Notes: generated by a model from the sequence alone, not told the origin. DNA of 64,000 nucleotides from Herbaspirillum sp. CF444 (GCF_000282135.1 NZ_AKJW01000059.1:124001-188000); one strand, 5' to 3'; shown: positions 19,880 to 30,389, counted from the first letter of the stretch. Numbers and translations: made by a program.

Positions 19880-21646
19880 TTAAAAGGCGATGCCAAGCGA
19901 AATGTGCGGACGGATTTGCCTCTTCTGCACGCCGTAAGCCAGGTCCAGGTTGAGCGAACCGACCGGGCTGCGCCAGCGCGCTCCGGCGCCGACGCCGTTG
20001 TAGAAGGTCTTGTTGTTCCAGTTGTCGGCGGCGGCGCCGACATCATAGAACACTGCCGCGCCCCATTTCTCTGTAAACCAACGCTGATATTCGGCGCTGC
20101 CCGTCACGAGATATTTGGTCGGATAAACGGTGCCGTTCTGTGCGTTGCCGATGCTGTCGTAGCTGTAGCCGCGCACCGATTCATTGCCGCCGGCGCGAAA
20201 CAGCAGCGACGCCGGCACTTCCGATGCCGAACCTTTGGTGAAGACGCCGCCCAGTTCGGTGCGGAAAATGATGAGGTCGCGCTTGGCGACCGGCAGGTAT
20301 TGTTTGAAGCGTCCGTAGATGCGGCCGAAGGTCTGGTCGGTGATCACGCCCTTGAGCGCAAAGCCGGTTTCCACCGTCAGCAGGTTGCCGTGACGCGGAA
20401 AGATGGGATTGTCGACATTGCGGCGCGCCCACGAAAATCCCGGCACCAGCGCCTGATGCTTGCCTTGCGAAATGACGGTGTCGGCCGGCAAGGTGGCGCC
20501 GTCTTCCTGTTGGAGTTCGTCGCGGTAATAGGTCAGCGTGTAGGCGGTATCGTACAGCTCGCCGGTGCGCGCACGTTTGATGCCGGCGCGCAGGCTGCGC
20601 AGGTCGACGCCTTCGAGCCGTGTGCGTTCCATCGAAGTATTGACGCTATTGACGAAGTTCTTGCCATCCGGCGGCATGGCCAGGTTGAGCAGGCCGTACT
20701 GGCGCTTTTGCTCCAGCCGCAGCTGGCTGTCGAACACGTAGGCCTTGTTGAAGACGTTGTAGTGCGTATAGCGGCCCTCTACCTGCGCGCCGGTATCGGT
20801 GGCGTAGCCGACGCCGGTGCGGATGCGTTGCGTCGGGAATTCGGTGACCTGCACCTTGACCGGCGCCATGTCGGCATTCTCGGGATCGTTGTCGATGCCG
20901 ACGATGGCGTTGCTGAAGTAGGGCGTATTCTGGATCTGGCGTTGCAGCGACAGCAGGCGGTTGACGTCGTACTCCTCGCCGACATTGAGCGGGTTGACGT
21001 TGCGGATGATGCTTTCCGGATAGCGCTTGGTGCCGGTGATCTGCAGCGGACCCAGCGTAAAGCGCGGGCCGCTGTCGTACTGCACCGTCAGGTCGGCCTG
21101 CTGGTCGTCGGGATCGACGCTGGCCTGCGACTGGGCGATGCGGGCGGCGGCATATTTGTGCTGCTGCAGTTTTTCCAGTCCCTGGTTCTTGGCGGTGTCC
21201 CAGTCTTCCTGGCGGAACGGCGCGCCCGCGGGCAGGGACCAGTTTTTCCGGATATCAGCAATGCGCGAGGGGTCTTCCTGGGCGGCGGCGCCGGTTGCCG
21301 TGATCTCGACCGAGCCGATCTTCGTCTGCGGCCCGGCGTCTACATGCAGTTGCACATGCTTAGTGCTTTTTTCGTCCTGGGTTTGTTCGACCTTGATCGT
21401 CGTGGTGGGCGTGAAGTAGCCTTCGGTCGACGCCAGTTGCATCACCTGGTCGCTGACGGTGTCGAGCAGGAACTGCAATTGTTCGTCGCTCAGGTCCGCA
21501 CGATCCTGGTAGCGCACCAGGTCGAGAAATTCCTTGAGCATCTTTTGCAGCGGAGCGGGCGCATCAATGTCGACTTTATATGCGGCATGGGCAGATCCGG
21601 CTGCGCACGACAAAACAGCAATGGCTAATCGACAATTCCATTTCAT
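19880..21646 (-). CDS. tamA: Outer-membrane autotransporter assembly factor TamA
   Basis: Omp85-family barrel protein of 588 residues. The ATG at 21646 is preferred because it gives a signal peptide (MKWNCRLAIAVLSCAAGSAHA) directly before the mature start AYKVDID; an upstream in-frame start at 21823 would add 59 unlikely residues. POTRA domains fill about residues 25-260 (YKVDIDAPAPLQKMLKEFLD; KVEQTQDEKSTKHVQLHVDA). The C-terminal half is the beta-barrel (NAIVGIDNDPENADMAPVKV; RAGGNESVRGYSYDSIG, the conserved lid-lock type motif) and ends GLAYGV..PHISLGIAF with the terminal aromatic residue. Followed by tamB. Confidence 0.92.
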   Translation of the reverse strand: MKWNCRLAIAVLSCAAGSAHAAYKVDIDAPAPLQKMLKEFLDLVRYQDRADLSDEQLQFLLDTVSDQVMQLASTEGYFTPTTTIKVEQTQDEKSTKHVQLHVDAGPQTKIGSVEITATGAAAQEDPSRIADIRKNWSLPAGAPFRQEDWDTAKNQGLEKLQQHKYAAARIAQSQASVDPDDQQADLTVQYDSGPRFTLGPLQITGTKRYPESIIRNVNPLNVGEEYDVNRLLSLQRQIQNTPYFSNAIVGIDNDPENADMAPVKVQVTEFPTQRIRTGVGYATDTGAQVEGRYTHYNVFNKAYVFDSQLRLEQKRQYGLLNLAMPPDGKNFVNSVNTSMERTRLEGVDLRSLRAGIKRARTGELYDTAYTLTYYRDELQQEDGATLPADTVISQGKHQALVPGFSWARRNVDNPIFPRHGNLLTVETGFALKGVITDQTFGRIYGRFKQYLPVAKRDLIIFRTELGGVFTKGSASEVPASLLFRAGGNESVRGYSYDSIGNAQNGTVYPTKYLVTGSAEYQRWFTEKWGAAVFYDVGAAADNWNNKTFYNGVGAGARWRSPVGSLNLDLAYGVQKRQIRPHISLGIAF

Positions 21647-21903
21647 TGGGGTGTGCGTGAATTCGGGAAACTTGGTAATCAAAAGCACTCGGACGAAAGT
21701 GCAGTTAGGATGTTGTTTATTCTCTTGACTAGGCTCTGCCGGGGGGGAATAGTTCCCTGATCCGGCTCTCCGGCCGGTTCGCGGGCCCGGTAAGTCTGGA
21801 CTTGCCGTTATTGTATCCGGCAAACCGGAAAATCAAGGCGAATGCAGACGATTCGTCGCGATTTTCAGAATTTGCCCAAATACGAATGTGAAGGAGGAAC
21901 GTG

Positions 21904-22695
21904 GTGAGCGAGCAGACAGCTGCAACGGACAAGGCAACGCAGGAAAGTCTTGTCTCGATCCATCGCTGGACGGAAAAATTACTGACATTCAGGACGACGC
22001 GGCCGGCCGGTTATCGGTTTGCGCCGGGGCAGTTCGCACGACTTGGATTGCAGGTCAACGGCGAAATGGTATGGCGCGCTTATTCGATCACTTCGGCGCA
22101 AGCCGAGGACCAATTGGAGTACTACGCCATCATCGTTCCCGACGGCTTGTTCACGTCGGCGCTGAACCAGTTGCAGCCCGGCGACCCGATATGGGTGGAA
22201 AAGCTCAGCTATGGATTCATGACGCCGGATCGCTTCACCGACGGCGAGGATTTCTGGATGCTGGCGACCGGCACCGGCCTCGGGCCCTACGTTTCCATTC
22301 TGCAGCAGCGCGAGGTGTGGCAACAGTTCCGCAATCTGATTCTGGTGCATTGCGTGCGTCACGAGGAAGAATTGACCTATCAGGAAAAATTCCAGTCCTT
22401 GCGCGCAGAGGCGGCGGCGCAAAACCTGCCGGCCCGGTTGCAACTGATACGGATGACGACGCGGGACGATGGCGCGACCGCATCGGATCGCCTGCATGGC
22501 CGTATCACGAGTGCGCTGCGCGACGGCGGTCTTGAGCGCAGCGCGGGTTTGCCGATTACGGCGGCATCGTCGCGCCTGATGGTCTGCGGCAACCCCGACA
22601 TGATTACCGAGGTGCGGGAGATCCTGAAAGAGCGCGGCCTTGGCCCCTGTCGTCGCGCCGGCGGCGGTCAGTTCATTACCGAAGATTATTGGTGA
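21904..22695 (+). CDS. fpr: Ferredoxin--NADP(+) reductase
   Basis: FAD-dependent oxidoreductase that exchanges electrons between NADPH and ferredoxin or flavodoxin. It is about 263 residues, as in bacterial Fpr. FAD-binding motif RAYSITSA and the NADP-binding segment ATGTGLGPYVSIL are visible, followed by VHCVRHEEELTYQEKF and a CGNPDMITEVREILKERGL segment. The C-terminus is FITEDYW, ending in an aromatic residue that would stack on the flavin. AAGGAGGA at 21891-21898 places the GTG at 21904 at the best distance; GTG at 21901 is the alternative. It is divergent from tamA. Confidence 0.9.
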   Translation: MSEQTAATDKATQESLVSIHRWTEKLLTFRTTRPAGYRFAPGQFARLGLQVNGEMVWRAYSITSAQAEDQLEYYAIIVPDGLFTSALNQLQPGDPIWVEKLSYGFMTPDRFTDGEDFWMLATGTGLGPYVSILQQREVWQQFRNLILVHCVRHEEELTYQEKFQSLRAEAAAQNLPARLQLIRMTTRDDGATASDRLHGRITSALRDGGLERSAGLPITAASSRLMVCGNPDMITEVREILKERGLGPCRRAGGGQFITEDYW

Positions 22696-22727
22696 CAACG
22701 GCCGTCGGCTTTGCCGGGGACGATGGG

Positions 22728-22765
22728 TGGCGATGCGGGCGACAGGTCTCATCGCCATTTTTTTT
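22728..22765 (+). terminator. Terminator after fpr
   Basis: Stem TGGCGATG/CATCGCCA (22728-22735 with 22750-22757) followed by eight T residues. Confidence 0.8.
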
Positions 22766-23320
22766 ATGTTGTTTTTCACCCTCACATCGAAACGGAGCCT
22801 ACGCAAATGAACGATCGTTTTGACGAGATTCTTATTGGTATGCCGCTCCCGGGAGGTATGCAACAGGGCCGCCGGATAGAAACGATTTACGCATTTTTTC
22901 GCTATGAAAGCATCATCCGAAAACCAAAAGAAAATCGCAGGGGTTTTATTTTGGCATGTCATCTTTCGCGATTCTAAGTTCCCCAAAAAACGGCCGGCCA
23001 CAGAAAAAAATATTCATAAAAATAAGAATTTTCCTAGAGATTTTTAAGGCCCCATCTTCCTATACTCATCGTGTTATGAATTTATTTTCGGATAAGTTTC
23101 GTAAATTATCGTCGCTTCGCAATCTCGATTTTTTCTGAAATTTTTTTCGCGCGCTTTCATGAAAAAAAGCGCGTATCAACATCAGGAAGGGAAAAATGGC
23201 GGGATCAAAAGCGCATAAACGTTCGCTCCGGAGCATGGATTGTTGAGTGCTGCATCGTGCATGCACGAGAGGGTACATGACGGGAGCGACTGTCTACATG
23301 AATTGATGATAGGAGAAGGT
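22766..23320. other. AT-rich intergenic region upstream of the RcsB-like gene
   Basis: About 550 bases, much richer in A+T than the neighbours, especially 22975-23165. An 8-bp inverted repeat CGCGCTTT/AAAGCGCG lies at 23150-23157 and 23166-23173. A 56-codon ORF starting at 22807 with a GGAG upstream is possible but unsupported by any recognisable similarity. The region most likely contains the promoter and regulatory sites of the downstream response regulator. Confidence 0.5.
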
Positions 23321-23989
23321 ATGAGTCTGATTTTGAATAAGGTATTGCAGATCGCGATTGCCGACGACCATCCGGTCGTATTGAGCGCACTGAAAAATGA
23401 GTTGAGCCGTCTGCCGGAATTTCGCATCGTATTGATGGCGCCGACCGGTGAAAAATTGTTGGAAGCCCTGCAGCGCACGCCATGCGAAGTCGTCATCACC
23501 GACTTCGCCATGCCGACCGACGACAAGGACGAATCGGATGGCTTTGTCCTGATCAAGCGCATTCGCAACGACTACCCGTCGACCAAGCTGATCGTTTATA
23601 CCGCGATGAACAACAGCGCGGTCGTCAAGCGCCTGTATCGCCTGGGCGTGTTCTCGGTGATCAGCAAGAAAGAAAAAGCGGAAGAGCTGATCAACGCCTG
23701 CCTGGCGACGCAGACCAGCAAGCAGGTTTATTTTCCTGTTTCCTTGCGCGGCGAACTGGAGATGAGTTGGGCGCAGGGCGATGCTTTTACGCAGAACAAG
23801 GAGTTGACGATGAGCGAGCTGGAAGTCGTGCGCCTGTTCGTCGGCGGCAGTTCGTTGAGCGACATCTGCGAACGCCTGTCGCGCACGCCAAGCACGGTAA
23901 GCACGCACAAGAACAACGCCATGCGCAAGCTGGGACTGGCGACCGATGCGGATCTGATCAAGTACGCGTATGCAACCGGGATGATCTAA
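23321..23989 (+). CDS. RcsB-like response regulator (receiver + LuxR-type HTH)
   Basis: Transcription factor of 222 residues. The N-terminal receiver has acidic residues IADDHPVV near residue 15 and the phospho-acceptor Asp in VVITDFAMPTDDKDESDG. This spacing, with an extended loop after the Asp, resembles RcsB rather than NarL. The C-terminal LuxR-type HTH runs from LTMSELEVVRLFVGGSSLSD to STVSTHKNNAMRKLGL. The ATG at 23321 is chosen for AGGAGA at 23311-23316. No RcsC/RcsD phosphorelay is in the window, so its partner is unknown. A terminator follows. Confidence 0.85.
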   Translation: MSLILNKVLQIAIADDHPVVLSALKNELSRLPEFRIVLMAPTGEKLLEALQRTPCEVVITDFAMPTDDKDESDGFVLIKRIRNDYPSTKLIVYTAMNNSAVVKRLYRLGVFSVISKKEKAEELINACLATQTSKQVYFPVSLRGELEMSWAQGDAFTQNKELTMSELEVVRLFVGGSSLSDICERLSRTPSTVSTHKNNAMRKLGLATDADLIKYAYATGMI

Positions 23990-24011
23990 GGTTCTTATGT
24001 TCACTGTCCCG

Positions 24012-24046
24012 AAGCCTGTCCATGACAAACGTGGGCAGGCTTTTTT
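24012..24046 (+). terminator. Terminator after the RcsB-like gene
   Basis: Stem AAGCCTGTCC/GGGCAGGCTT (24012-24021 with 24033-24042, one G-T pair) followed by a T-run. Confidence 0.85.
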
Positions 24047-24101
24047 ATTCGGCTAAGCGGGGCGCAAGTGTCGGCAAATTTTCATTTTGGCAATAAAGGT
24101 C

Positions 24102-24131
24102 GCATAAGGCTGCATAAGGCTGCATAAGGCC
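24102..24131. repeat. Three tandem copies of a 10-bp unit
   Basis: GCATAAGGCT is repeated at 24102, 24112 and 24122 (the last copy ends in C). It lies between two terminators and is probably non-functional slippage sequence. Confidence 0.7.
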
Positions 24132-24168
24132 GCATGACTTGCCGGGCTGCAGGTGCACAGGGCTTGGA

Positions 24169-24196
24169 AAACAAAAAAGGACCGAATCCGGTCCTT
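24169..24196 (-). terminator. Terminator of tRNA-His
   Basis: On the minus strand the perfect stem AAGGACCG/CGGTCCTT (24177-24184 with 24189-24196) is followed by TTTTTT. It lies 58 bases past the tRNA 3' end. Confidence 0.8.
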
Positions 24197-24254
24197 GATT
24201 ATTTGCTGGCAGAGATTTTGTAAGCGCGAAACACTTTTGCGCCTTTGCAGTATT

Positions 24255-24330
24255 TGGGGTGGCTGACGGGACTCGAACCCGCGACAACAGGAATCACAAT
24301 CCTGGACTCTACCAACTGAGCTACAGCCAC
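24255..24330 (-). tRNA. tRNA-His (GTG)
   Basis: 76 nt with a 7-bp acceptor stem (GTGGCTG/CAGCCAC), D-arm (AGCTCAGTTGGTAGAG), anticodon stem-loop CCAGGATTGTGATTCCTG with anticodon GTG, and T-arm (GCGGGTTCGAGTCCCGT). The discriminator base is C and the CCA end is encoded. The base before the 5' end is G, fitting the extra G-1 of tRNA-His. Confidence 0.96.
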
Positions 24331-24378
24331 CACTGCATGACCAAGACTTGTTTCTGCCTTAAGCCAGTGAAGCACAAG

Positions 24379-24407
24379 ATTATACAAAACTGTGGGACTT
24401 ATGGCAA
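24379..24407 (-). promoter_or_regulatory. Sigma-70 promoter of tRNA-His
   Basis: On the minus strand TTGCCA (24402-24407), a 17-base spacer and a perfect TATAAT (24379-24384). The predicted start lies about 40 bases before the tRNA 5' end. Confidence 0.75.
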
Positions 24408-24430
24408 ATGAATTAGTCATTCAATTTCGA

Positions 24431-25303
24431 TCAGGCTGTTTTCCCCGTAATCTCGACGATATCGGGCCGTATTTGCAGCAGGCTGGCAAAGATCGTGTCG
24501 AGCGTCGATGCGCTAGCCGTCGTATAGGCCGTCAGCGCTTCCATCGGGGCGCCGGTGTTGCCTAGCGAGCGTTCTTCCAGCAAACGCTGTAGCTGGCGCG
24601 TGACGGCTTCTCCGGTGTCGATGATGGCGGGTGAGGCCAGGCCGGCATGATGGGCGGCGGATTCGATCAGCGCGCGGACAAAAGGATAGTGCGTGCAACC
24701 GAGCACCAGCGTGTCGGCGCCTTGCTCGACGAGCGGGGCGACATATTGATCCACCAGTCTGGCGGTGGCGGCAGACTGCAGTTCGCCTTTCTCGATCTGA
24801 TCGACCAGTCCCACGCAGGCTTGCGACAGGAAGCGTACCTCGTTCGTTGCGGCGATCTGCTCGCGCAACCGGACGAAGCGTTTGCTCGCCAAGGTGCTGC
24901 GCGTGGCCAGTACGCCGACGATTTTGCTCCTGCTTTGCGCCGCAGCCGGTTTGAGGCCGGGTTCGATACCGACCACGATCAGTTGCGGCCAGTGCTGGCG
25001 GATGGCCTGGATGGCGGCGGCGGTGGCGGTATTGCAGGCGACCACCAGCGCCTTGATGCCGGCTTCCACCAGAAAACTTGCCACAGCCAGCGAGCGGTCG
25101 ACGATCTGCTGTTCTTCCTTGTCGCCGTAGGGCGCATAGCCGGAGTCGGCGAAATACAGCAGTTTTTCTCGCGGCAAGGCCACGCGGACATGACGCAGCA
25201 CCGACAAACCGCCGATGCCGGAATCGAAAATGCCGATGGGCGCATCGGCGGCCATCGGCATCGGTGTTGCCTGCGATTGTGACGGTAAAGCCGCACCGGT
25301 CAT
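24431..25303 (-). CDS. murI: Glutamate racemase
   Basis: Makes D-glutamate for peptidoglycan. The 290 residues carry the two catalytic cysteines in VVACNTATA and LGCTHYPF, with IGIFDSGIGGLSVLR at the N-terminus and the acid/base residues in YFADSGYAPYG. The first 20 or so residues (Ser/Gln/Pro/Met-rich) precede the conserved fold, so an internal Met is also a possible start. The ATG at 25303 overlaps the stop of a 29-codon repeat ORF (ATGA), which itself overlaps the fumarase stop, so murI appears to be translated as part of the fumarase transcript. Confidence 0.94.
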   Translation of the reverse strand: MTGAALPSQSQATPMPMAADAPIGIFDSGIGGLSVLRHVRVALPREKLLYFADSGYAPYGDKEEQQIVDRSLAVASFLVEAGIKALVVACNTATAAAIQAIRQHWPQLIVVGIEPGLKPAAAQSRSKIVGVLATRSTLASKRFVRLREQIAATNEVRFLSQACVGLVDQIEKGELQSAATARLVDQYVAPLVEQGADTLVLGCTHYPFVRALIESAAHHAGLASPAIIDTGEAVTRQLQRLLEERSLGNTGAPMEALTAYTTASASTLDTIFASLLQIRPDIVEITGKTA

Positions 25304-25392
25304 CAGCGAACGATCTCCGGTTGCAGCTTCACTTGTGTCGCTTGTGTCGCTTGTGTCGCTTGTGTCGCTTGTGTCGCTTGTTGCTGCGTCAT
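25303..25392 (-). CDS. 29-codon Ala-Thr-Gln repeat ORF bridging fumarase and murI
   Basis: A small frame that starts with an ATG whose last bases overlap the fumarase TGA (ATGA at 25389-25392 region) and ends with a TGA that overlaps the murI ATG (25303). It encodes MTQQQ, then five Ala-Thr-Gln units, then VKLQPEIVR. The repeat comes from five tandem copies of a 9-bp unit. Double ATGA coupling suggests a translated spacer that keeps ribosomes moving from fumarase into murI. No homologous family is recognised; it may equally be a chance frame in a repeat expansion. Confidence 0.4.
   Translation of the reverse strand: MTQQQATQATQATQATQATQVKLQPEIVR
25333..25377. repeat. Five tandem copies of TTGTGTCGC
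   Basis: Five perfect 9-bp units followed by a partial one. On the minus strand each unit reads GCGACACAA, coding Ala-Thr-Gln in the frame of the bridging mini-ORF. A multiple-of-3 unit preserves that frame whatever the copy number. Confidence 0.95.
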
Positions 25393-26933
25393 CATGCAGC
25401 CGTGACGGGGATTTTGCTCAGCGCGGTGTTGGTCGCGATCTTTTCCTTCCACTCGGCAGGACCGGTGTTGTGCACCGAGATGCCGTTGGCGTCGACCGCC
25501 ACGGTGACCGGCATGTCCTTGACGTCGAACTCGTAGATCGCTTCCATGCCCAGGTCCGCAAAGCCCAGCACCTTGGCCGATTTGATCGCCTTGGACACCA
25601 GGTAAGCCGAACCGCCGACCGCCATCAGGTAAGCCGACTTGTGCTTCTTGATCGCCTCGATGGCGGCAGGACCGCGCTCCGACTTGCCGATCATGGAGAT
25701 CAGGCCGGTTTGCTCCAGCATCATGTCGGTGAACTTGTCCATGCGCGTGGCGGTAGTCGGACCGGCCGGGCCGACCACTTCGTCGCGCACCGGATCGACC
25801 GGGCCGACGTAATAGATCACGCGGTTGGTGAAGTCGACCGGCAGCTTCTCGCCCTTGGCCAGCATCTCCTGGATACGCTTGTGCGCGGCGTCGCGGCCGG
25901 TCAGCATCTTGCCGTTTAGCAGCAGGGTCTGGCCCGGCTTCCACGATGCGACTTCTTCCTTGGTCAGCGTGTCGAGGTTGACGCTCTTGGACTTCTCGGT
26001 ATCGGGTACCCAGTGCACTTCAGGCCATTCGGACAGCGATGGCGGCTCCATGTAGGCCGGGCCGGAACCGTCGAGCACGAAGTGGCCGTGGCGGGTCGCC
26101 GCGCAGTTCGGGATCATCGCGACCGGCTTGGAGGCCGCATGCGTCGGATGCATCATGATCTTGACGTCGAGCACGGTGGTCAGGCCGCCCAGGCCTTGCG
26201 CGCCGATGCCGAGCGCATTGACCTTGTCGCACAGTTCGATGCGCAGTTCTTCGGTCTTGTTTTGCGGACCGCGCTGCTTCAGTTCGTACATGTCGATGTC
26301 GTCCATCAGCACTTCCTTGGCCATCAGCATGGCTTTCTCGGCGGTGCCGCCGATGCCGATGCCGAGCATGCCCGGCGGACACCAGCCGGCGCCCATGGTC
26401 GGCACCGTCTTCAGGACCCAGTCCACCAGCGAGTCGGAAGGATTCAACATGACGAACTTGGTCTTGTTCTCGGAACCGCCGCCCTTGGCCGCGATGCGCA
26501 CGTCGACGGTGTTGCCCGGCACCAGTTCCATGTGGATCACGGCAGGGGTGTTGTCCTTGGTGTTCTTGCGTTCGAATTGCGGGTCGGCCACGATCGATGC
26601 GCGCAGCACGTTGTCCGGATGGCTGTAGCCCTGGCGCACGCCTTCGTTGACGGCGTCGCTGATGGACCCGGAGAAGCCTTCGAAGCGCACGCCCATGCCG
26701 ATCTTCAGGAACACGTTGACGATGCCGGTATCCTGGCAGATCGGGCGCTTGCCTTCGGCGCACATGCGCGAGTTGGTCAGGATCTGGGCGATGGAATCCT
26801 TCGCGGCCGGGCTTTGCTCCAGCTCATAGGCGCGCGCCAGATGCTGGATGTAGTCCACCGGATGGTAGTAGCTGATGTATTGCAGCGCGGCGGCTACGGA
26901 TTCGATGAGATCGTCTTGCTTGATGATGGTCAT
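25392..26933 (-). CDS. fumA: Fumarate hydratase, class I ([4Fe-4S])
   Basis: TCA-cycle enzyme interconverting fumarate and malate. The 513 residues fit class I iron-sulfur fumarases. Cysteines positioned to bind the cluster are seen in RPICQDTGIVNVF, GAGWCPPGMLGIGIGG and MIPNCAATRHGHFVL. The C-terminal beta domain includes YYVGPVDPVRDEVVGPAGPT and RMDKFTDMML. It starts 36 bases after the UPF0114 stop and runs into the mini-ORF and murI. The symbol could also be fumB; the family is certain. Confidence 0.94.
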   Translation of the reverse strand: MTIIKQDDLIESVAAALQYISYYHPVDYIQHLARAYELEQSPAAKDSIAQILTNSRMCAEGKRPICQDTGIVNVFLKIGMGVRFEGFSGSISDAVNEGVRQGYSHPDNVLRASIVADPQFERKNTKDNTPAVIHMELVPGNTVDVRIAAKGGGSENKTKFVMLNPSDSLVDWVLKTVPTMGAGWCPPGMLGIGIGGTAEKAMLMAKEVLMDDIDMYELKQRGPQNKTEELRIELCDKVNALGIGAQGLGGLTTVLDVKIMMHPTHAASKPVAMIPNCAATRHGHFVLDGSGPAYMEPPSLSEWPEVHWVPDTEKSKSVNLDTLTKEEVASWKPGQTLLLNGKMLTGRDAAHKRIQEMLAKGEKLPVDFTNRVIYYVGPVDPVRDEVVGPAGPTTATRMDKFTDMMLEQTGLISMIGKSERGPAAIEAIKKHKSAYLMAVGGSAYLVSKAIKSAKVLGFADLGMEAIYEFDVKDMPVTVAVDANGISVHNTGPAEWKEKIATNTALSKIPVTAA

Positions 26934-26969
26934 GGCTGGTTCTCTCGGGTTGAATGAATAAAAGGGACG

Positions 26970-27593
26970 TCAGTGCAGGTCAGGCGACCCCGACGGCTCC
27001 TGCGGATGGCTCATGAGCCGGTCGCAGTAAGCGATCGCCATGGCGGACAACAGAAAAGTGATGTGGATGCCGGTCTGCGCCAGCAGGGTCTTGACGTCGT
27101 ACAGGTTGGCGTTGATGAAGGTCTTGAGCAGATGGATGGACGAGATGCCGATGATCGCCGTCGCCAGCTTCACCTTGAGCACGGAAGCGTTCACGTGCGA
27201 CAGCCATTCGGGCTGGTCGGGATGGCTTTCCAGATTCATGCGCGAGACGAAGGTCTCGTAGCCGCCCACGATCACCATGATCAGCAGATTGGAAATCATC
27301 ACCACGTCGATCAGCGCCAGCACCACCAGCATGATGGTTTGCTCGTTGAGCTTTTCCGGACGCAGCGCGCCTTCGATGGCGACGGCGTCGAGGATATGTT
27401 CCAGCGAAGACGGATTGCCCAGCGCCGCGCCGATCAGGTCGCTGAGCTCGACCCAGAAGTGATAGACATAGACGCACTGCGCCAGGATCAGGCCAAGATA
27501 CAACGGCAACTGCAGCCACCGGCTCATGAAAATCAGATTGGGCAGAATGCCGATCTTTTTCTTGGCGGAAGAAGCGGGGCGGGTGTCTTTCAT
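26970..27593 (-). CDS. UPF0114 (YqhA-type) membrane protein
   Basis: 207 residues with four membrane helices (LQLPLYLGLILAQCVYVYHF; IMLVVLALIDVVMISNLLIMVIVGGYE; ATAIIGISSIHLLKTFI; IHITFLLSAMAIAYCDRL). The FVSRMNLESHPDQPEWLSHV segment is typical of the UPF0114/TIGR00645 family. Function is unknown. It is the first gene of the unit that continues with fumarase and murI. Confidence 0.85.
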   Translation of the reverse strand: MKDTRPASSAKKKIGILPNLIFMSRWLQLPLYLGLILAQCVYVYHFWVELSDLIGAALGNPSSLEHILDAVAIEGALRPEKLNEQTIMLVVLALIDVVMISNLLIMVIVGGYETFVSRMNLESHPDQPEWLSHVNASVLKVKLATAIIGISSIHLLKTFINANLYDVKTLLAQTGIHITFLLSAMAIAYCDRLMSHPQEPSGSPDLH

Positions 27594-28038
27594 TGGCGCG
27601 AATCTTAAAAATCGTAGTGTTGAAACCGGAGATGTTTGCGGAGCGCGATGCCGGCGACGCTTTGTTCGGTCGTTGCCGGTATCCAGGCGGCACTCGTTCG
27701 GTACCTTGTCTGGCGCGTCGTCGCAAGCTGCGGACGAATTCAGGCCGCTATTTTACACTCCCTTGCCGCTCTCTTGGCGGCACGGCGCGATTGCGCCGTC
27801 ATTGCTGTCGATCCGGCCGGCAAATGCGATAATGCAGACGGGCAATATCGCAAGACGGGCGCTTCGCAAATTTCGCCGCATCGCCATGGTCTGACCTTTG
27901 GACAGGCGCATGCATCGCAGCGAACGAAGTGCAGACGCGACTTCCGGAGGGGCATCAATCCGGAAGGTGTAAGGACTGAGTAAGTGAATACGCCTATGTT
28001 TTGCAAAACGCAAAATCATCAATCGCAGGAGACTAATC
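27594..28038. other. Divergent intergenic region between UPF0114 and acs
   Basis: 445 bases without a convincing ORF. It should hold the promoters of the fumarase unit (minus) and of acs (plus). A small palindrome TTTTGCAAAA lies at 27999-28008 shortly before the acs ribosome-binding site. I see no riboswitch-like structure. Confidence 0.5.
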
Positions 28039-30021
<1,983 letters not shown>

Positions 30022-30109
30022 GAGACGTAATGATCGTTCGGAAGGGCCGGCGGACAGCGCCTCAAGCTCGCTGGCGGCCCGGCGATCGATAGCGATCAGG
30101 CAAGTAATC

Positions 30110-30143
30110 ATGGCGGGGCAGCAATGCCTCGCCATTATTTTTT
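30110..30143 (+). terminator. Terminator after acs
   Basis: Stem ATGGCGGGG/CCTCGCCAT (30110-30118 with 30127-30135, one G-T pair) followed by an A/T tail with seven T residues. Confidence 0.85.
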
Positions 30144-30188
30144 AGTGGGTAAGGGGATAAAACCATCTCATTTTCCGAAAAATGTTGC

Positions 30189-30219
30189 TATAATCAGCGG
30201 CTTCGCTAAAAACGAAGCC
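30189..30219 (+). promoter_or_regulatory. Putative -10 box and leader hairpin of tRNA-Ser
   Basis: A perfect TATAAT lies at 30189-30194, 33 bases before the tRNA; the -35 region is poor. The leader contains the inverted repeat GGCTTCG/CGAAGCC (30199-30205 with 30213-30219). Confidence 0.5.
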
Positions 30220-30226
30220 AAATTCC

Positions 30227-30317
30227 GGAGAGATGGATGAGTGGTTGAAGTCGCACGCCTGGAAAGCGTGTATAGGTTAATAGCCTATCGGGGGTTCGAA
30301 TCCCCCTCTCTCCGCCA
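30227..30317 (+). tRNA. tRNA-Ser (GGA)
   Basis: 91 nt with acceptor stem GGAGAGA/TCTCTCC, anticodon stem-loop CACGCCTGGAAAGCGTG (anticodon GGA), the long variable arm expected of a class II tRNA (TATAGGTTAATAGCCTA), T-arm GGGGGTTCGAATCCCCC, discriminator G and encoded CCA. Its 3' end is the integration site of the small island that follows. Confidence 0.97.
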
Positions 30318-30324
30318 GAATACA
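30303..30324 (+). repeat. attL: tRNA-Ser 3' end copy
   Basis: The proximal 22-bp direct repeat, inside and just past the tRNA. Identical to 33491-33512. Confidence 0.8.
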
Positions 30325-30327
30325 AAT

Positions 30328-30350
30328 GCCCGCGCCAGCGGGCGTTTTTA
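30328..30350 (+). terminator. Terminator after tRNA-Ser
   Basis: Stem GCCCGC/GCGGGC (30328-30333 with 30338-30343) followed by GTTTTTATTT. It lies on the island side of the attL core, so it probably arrived with the island. Confidence 0.8.
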
Positions 30351-30389
30351 TTTGTATTTCCATTTTGTTTGCGCAGCAAACCCATCTGC

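Noticed and set aside
22807..22977. 56-codon plus-strand frame downstream of fpr
   Set aside because: It has a fair ribosome-binding site, but its composition is atypical, it follows a terminator and no similarity is recognised. Not enough to call a gene.
24102..24131. Tandem 10-bp repeats considered as a CRISPR-like or iteron array
   Set aside because: Units are directly adjacent with no spacers, there are only three copies, and there is no replication or cas gene nearby.
25303..25944. 213-codon minus-strand frame overlapping the fumarase gene
   Set aside because: Most of it is a shadow of fumarase. Only the last 29 codons, starting at the fumarase stop, are of interest and are listed separately.
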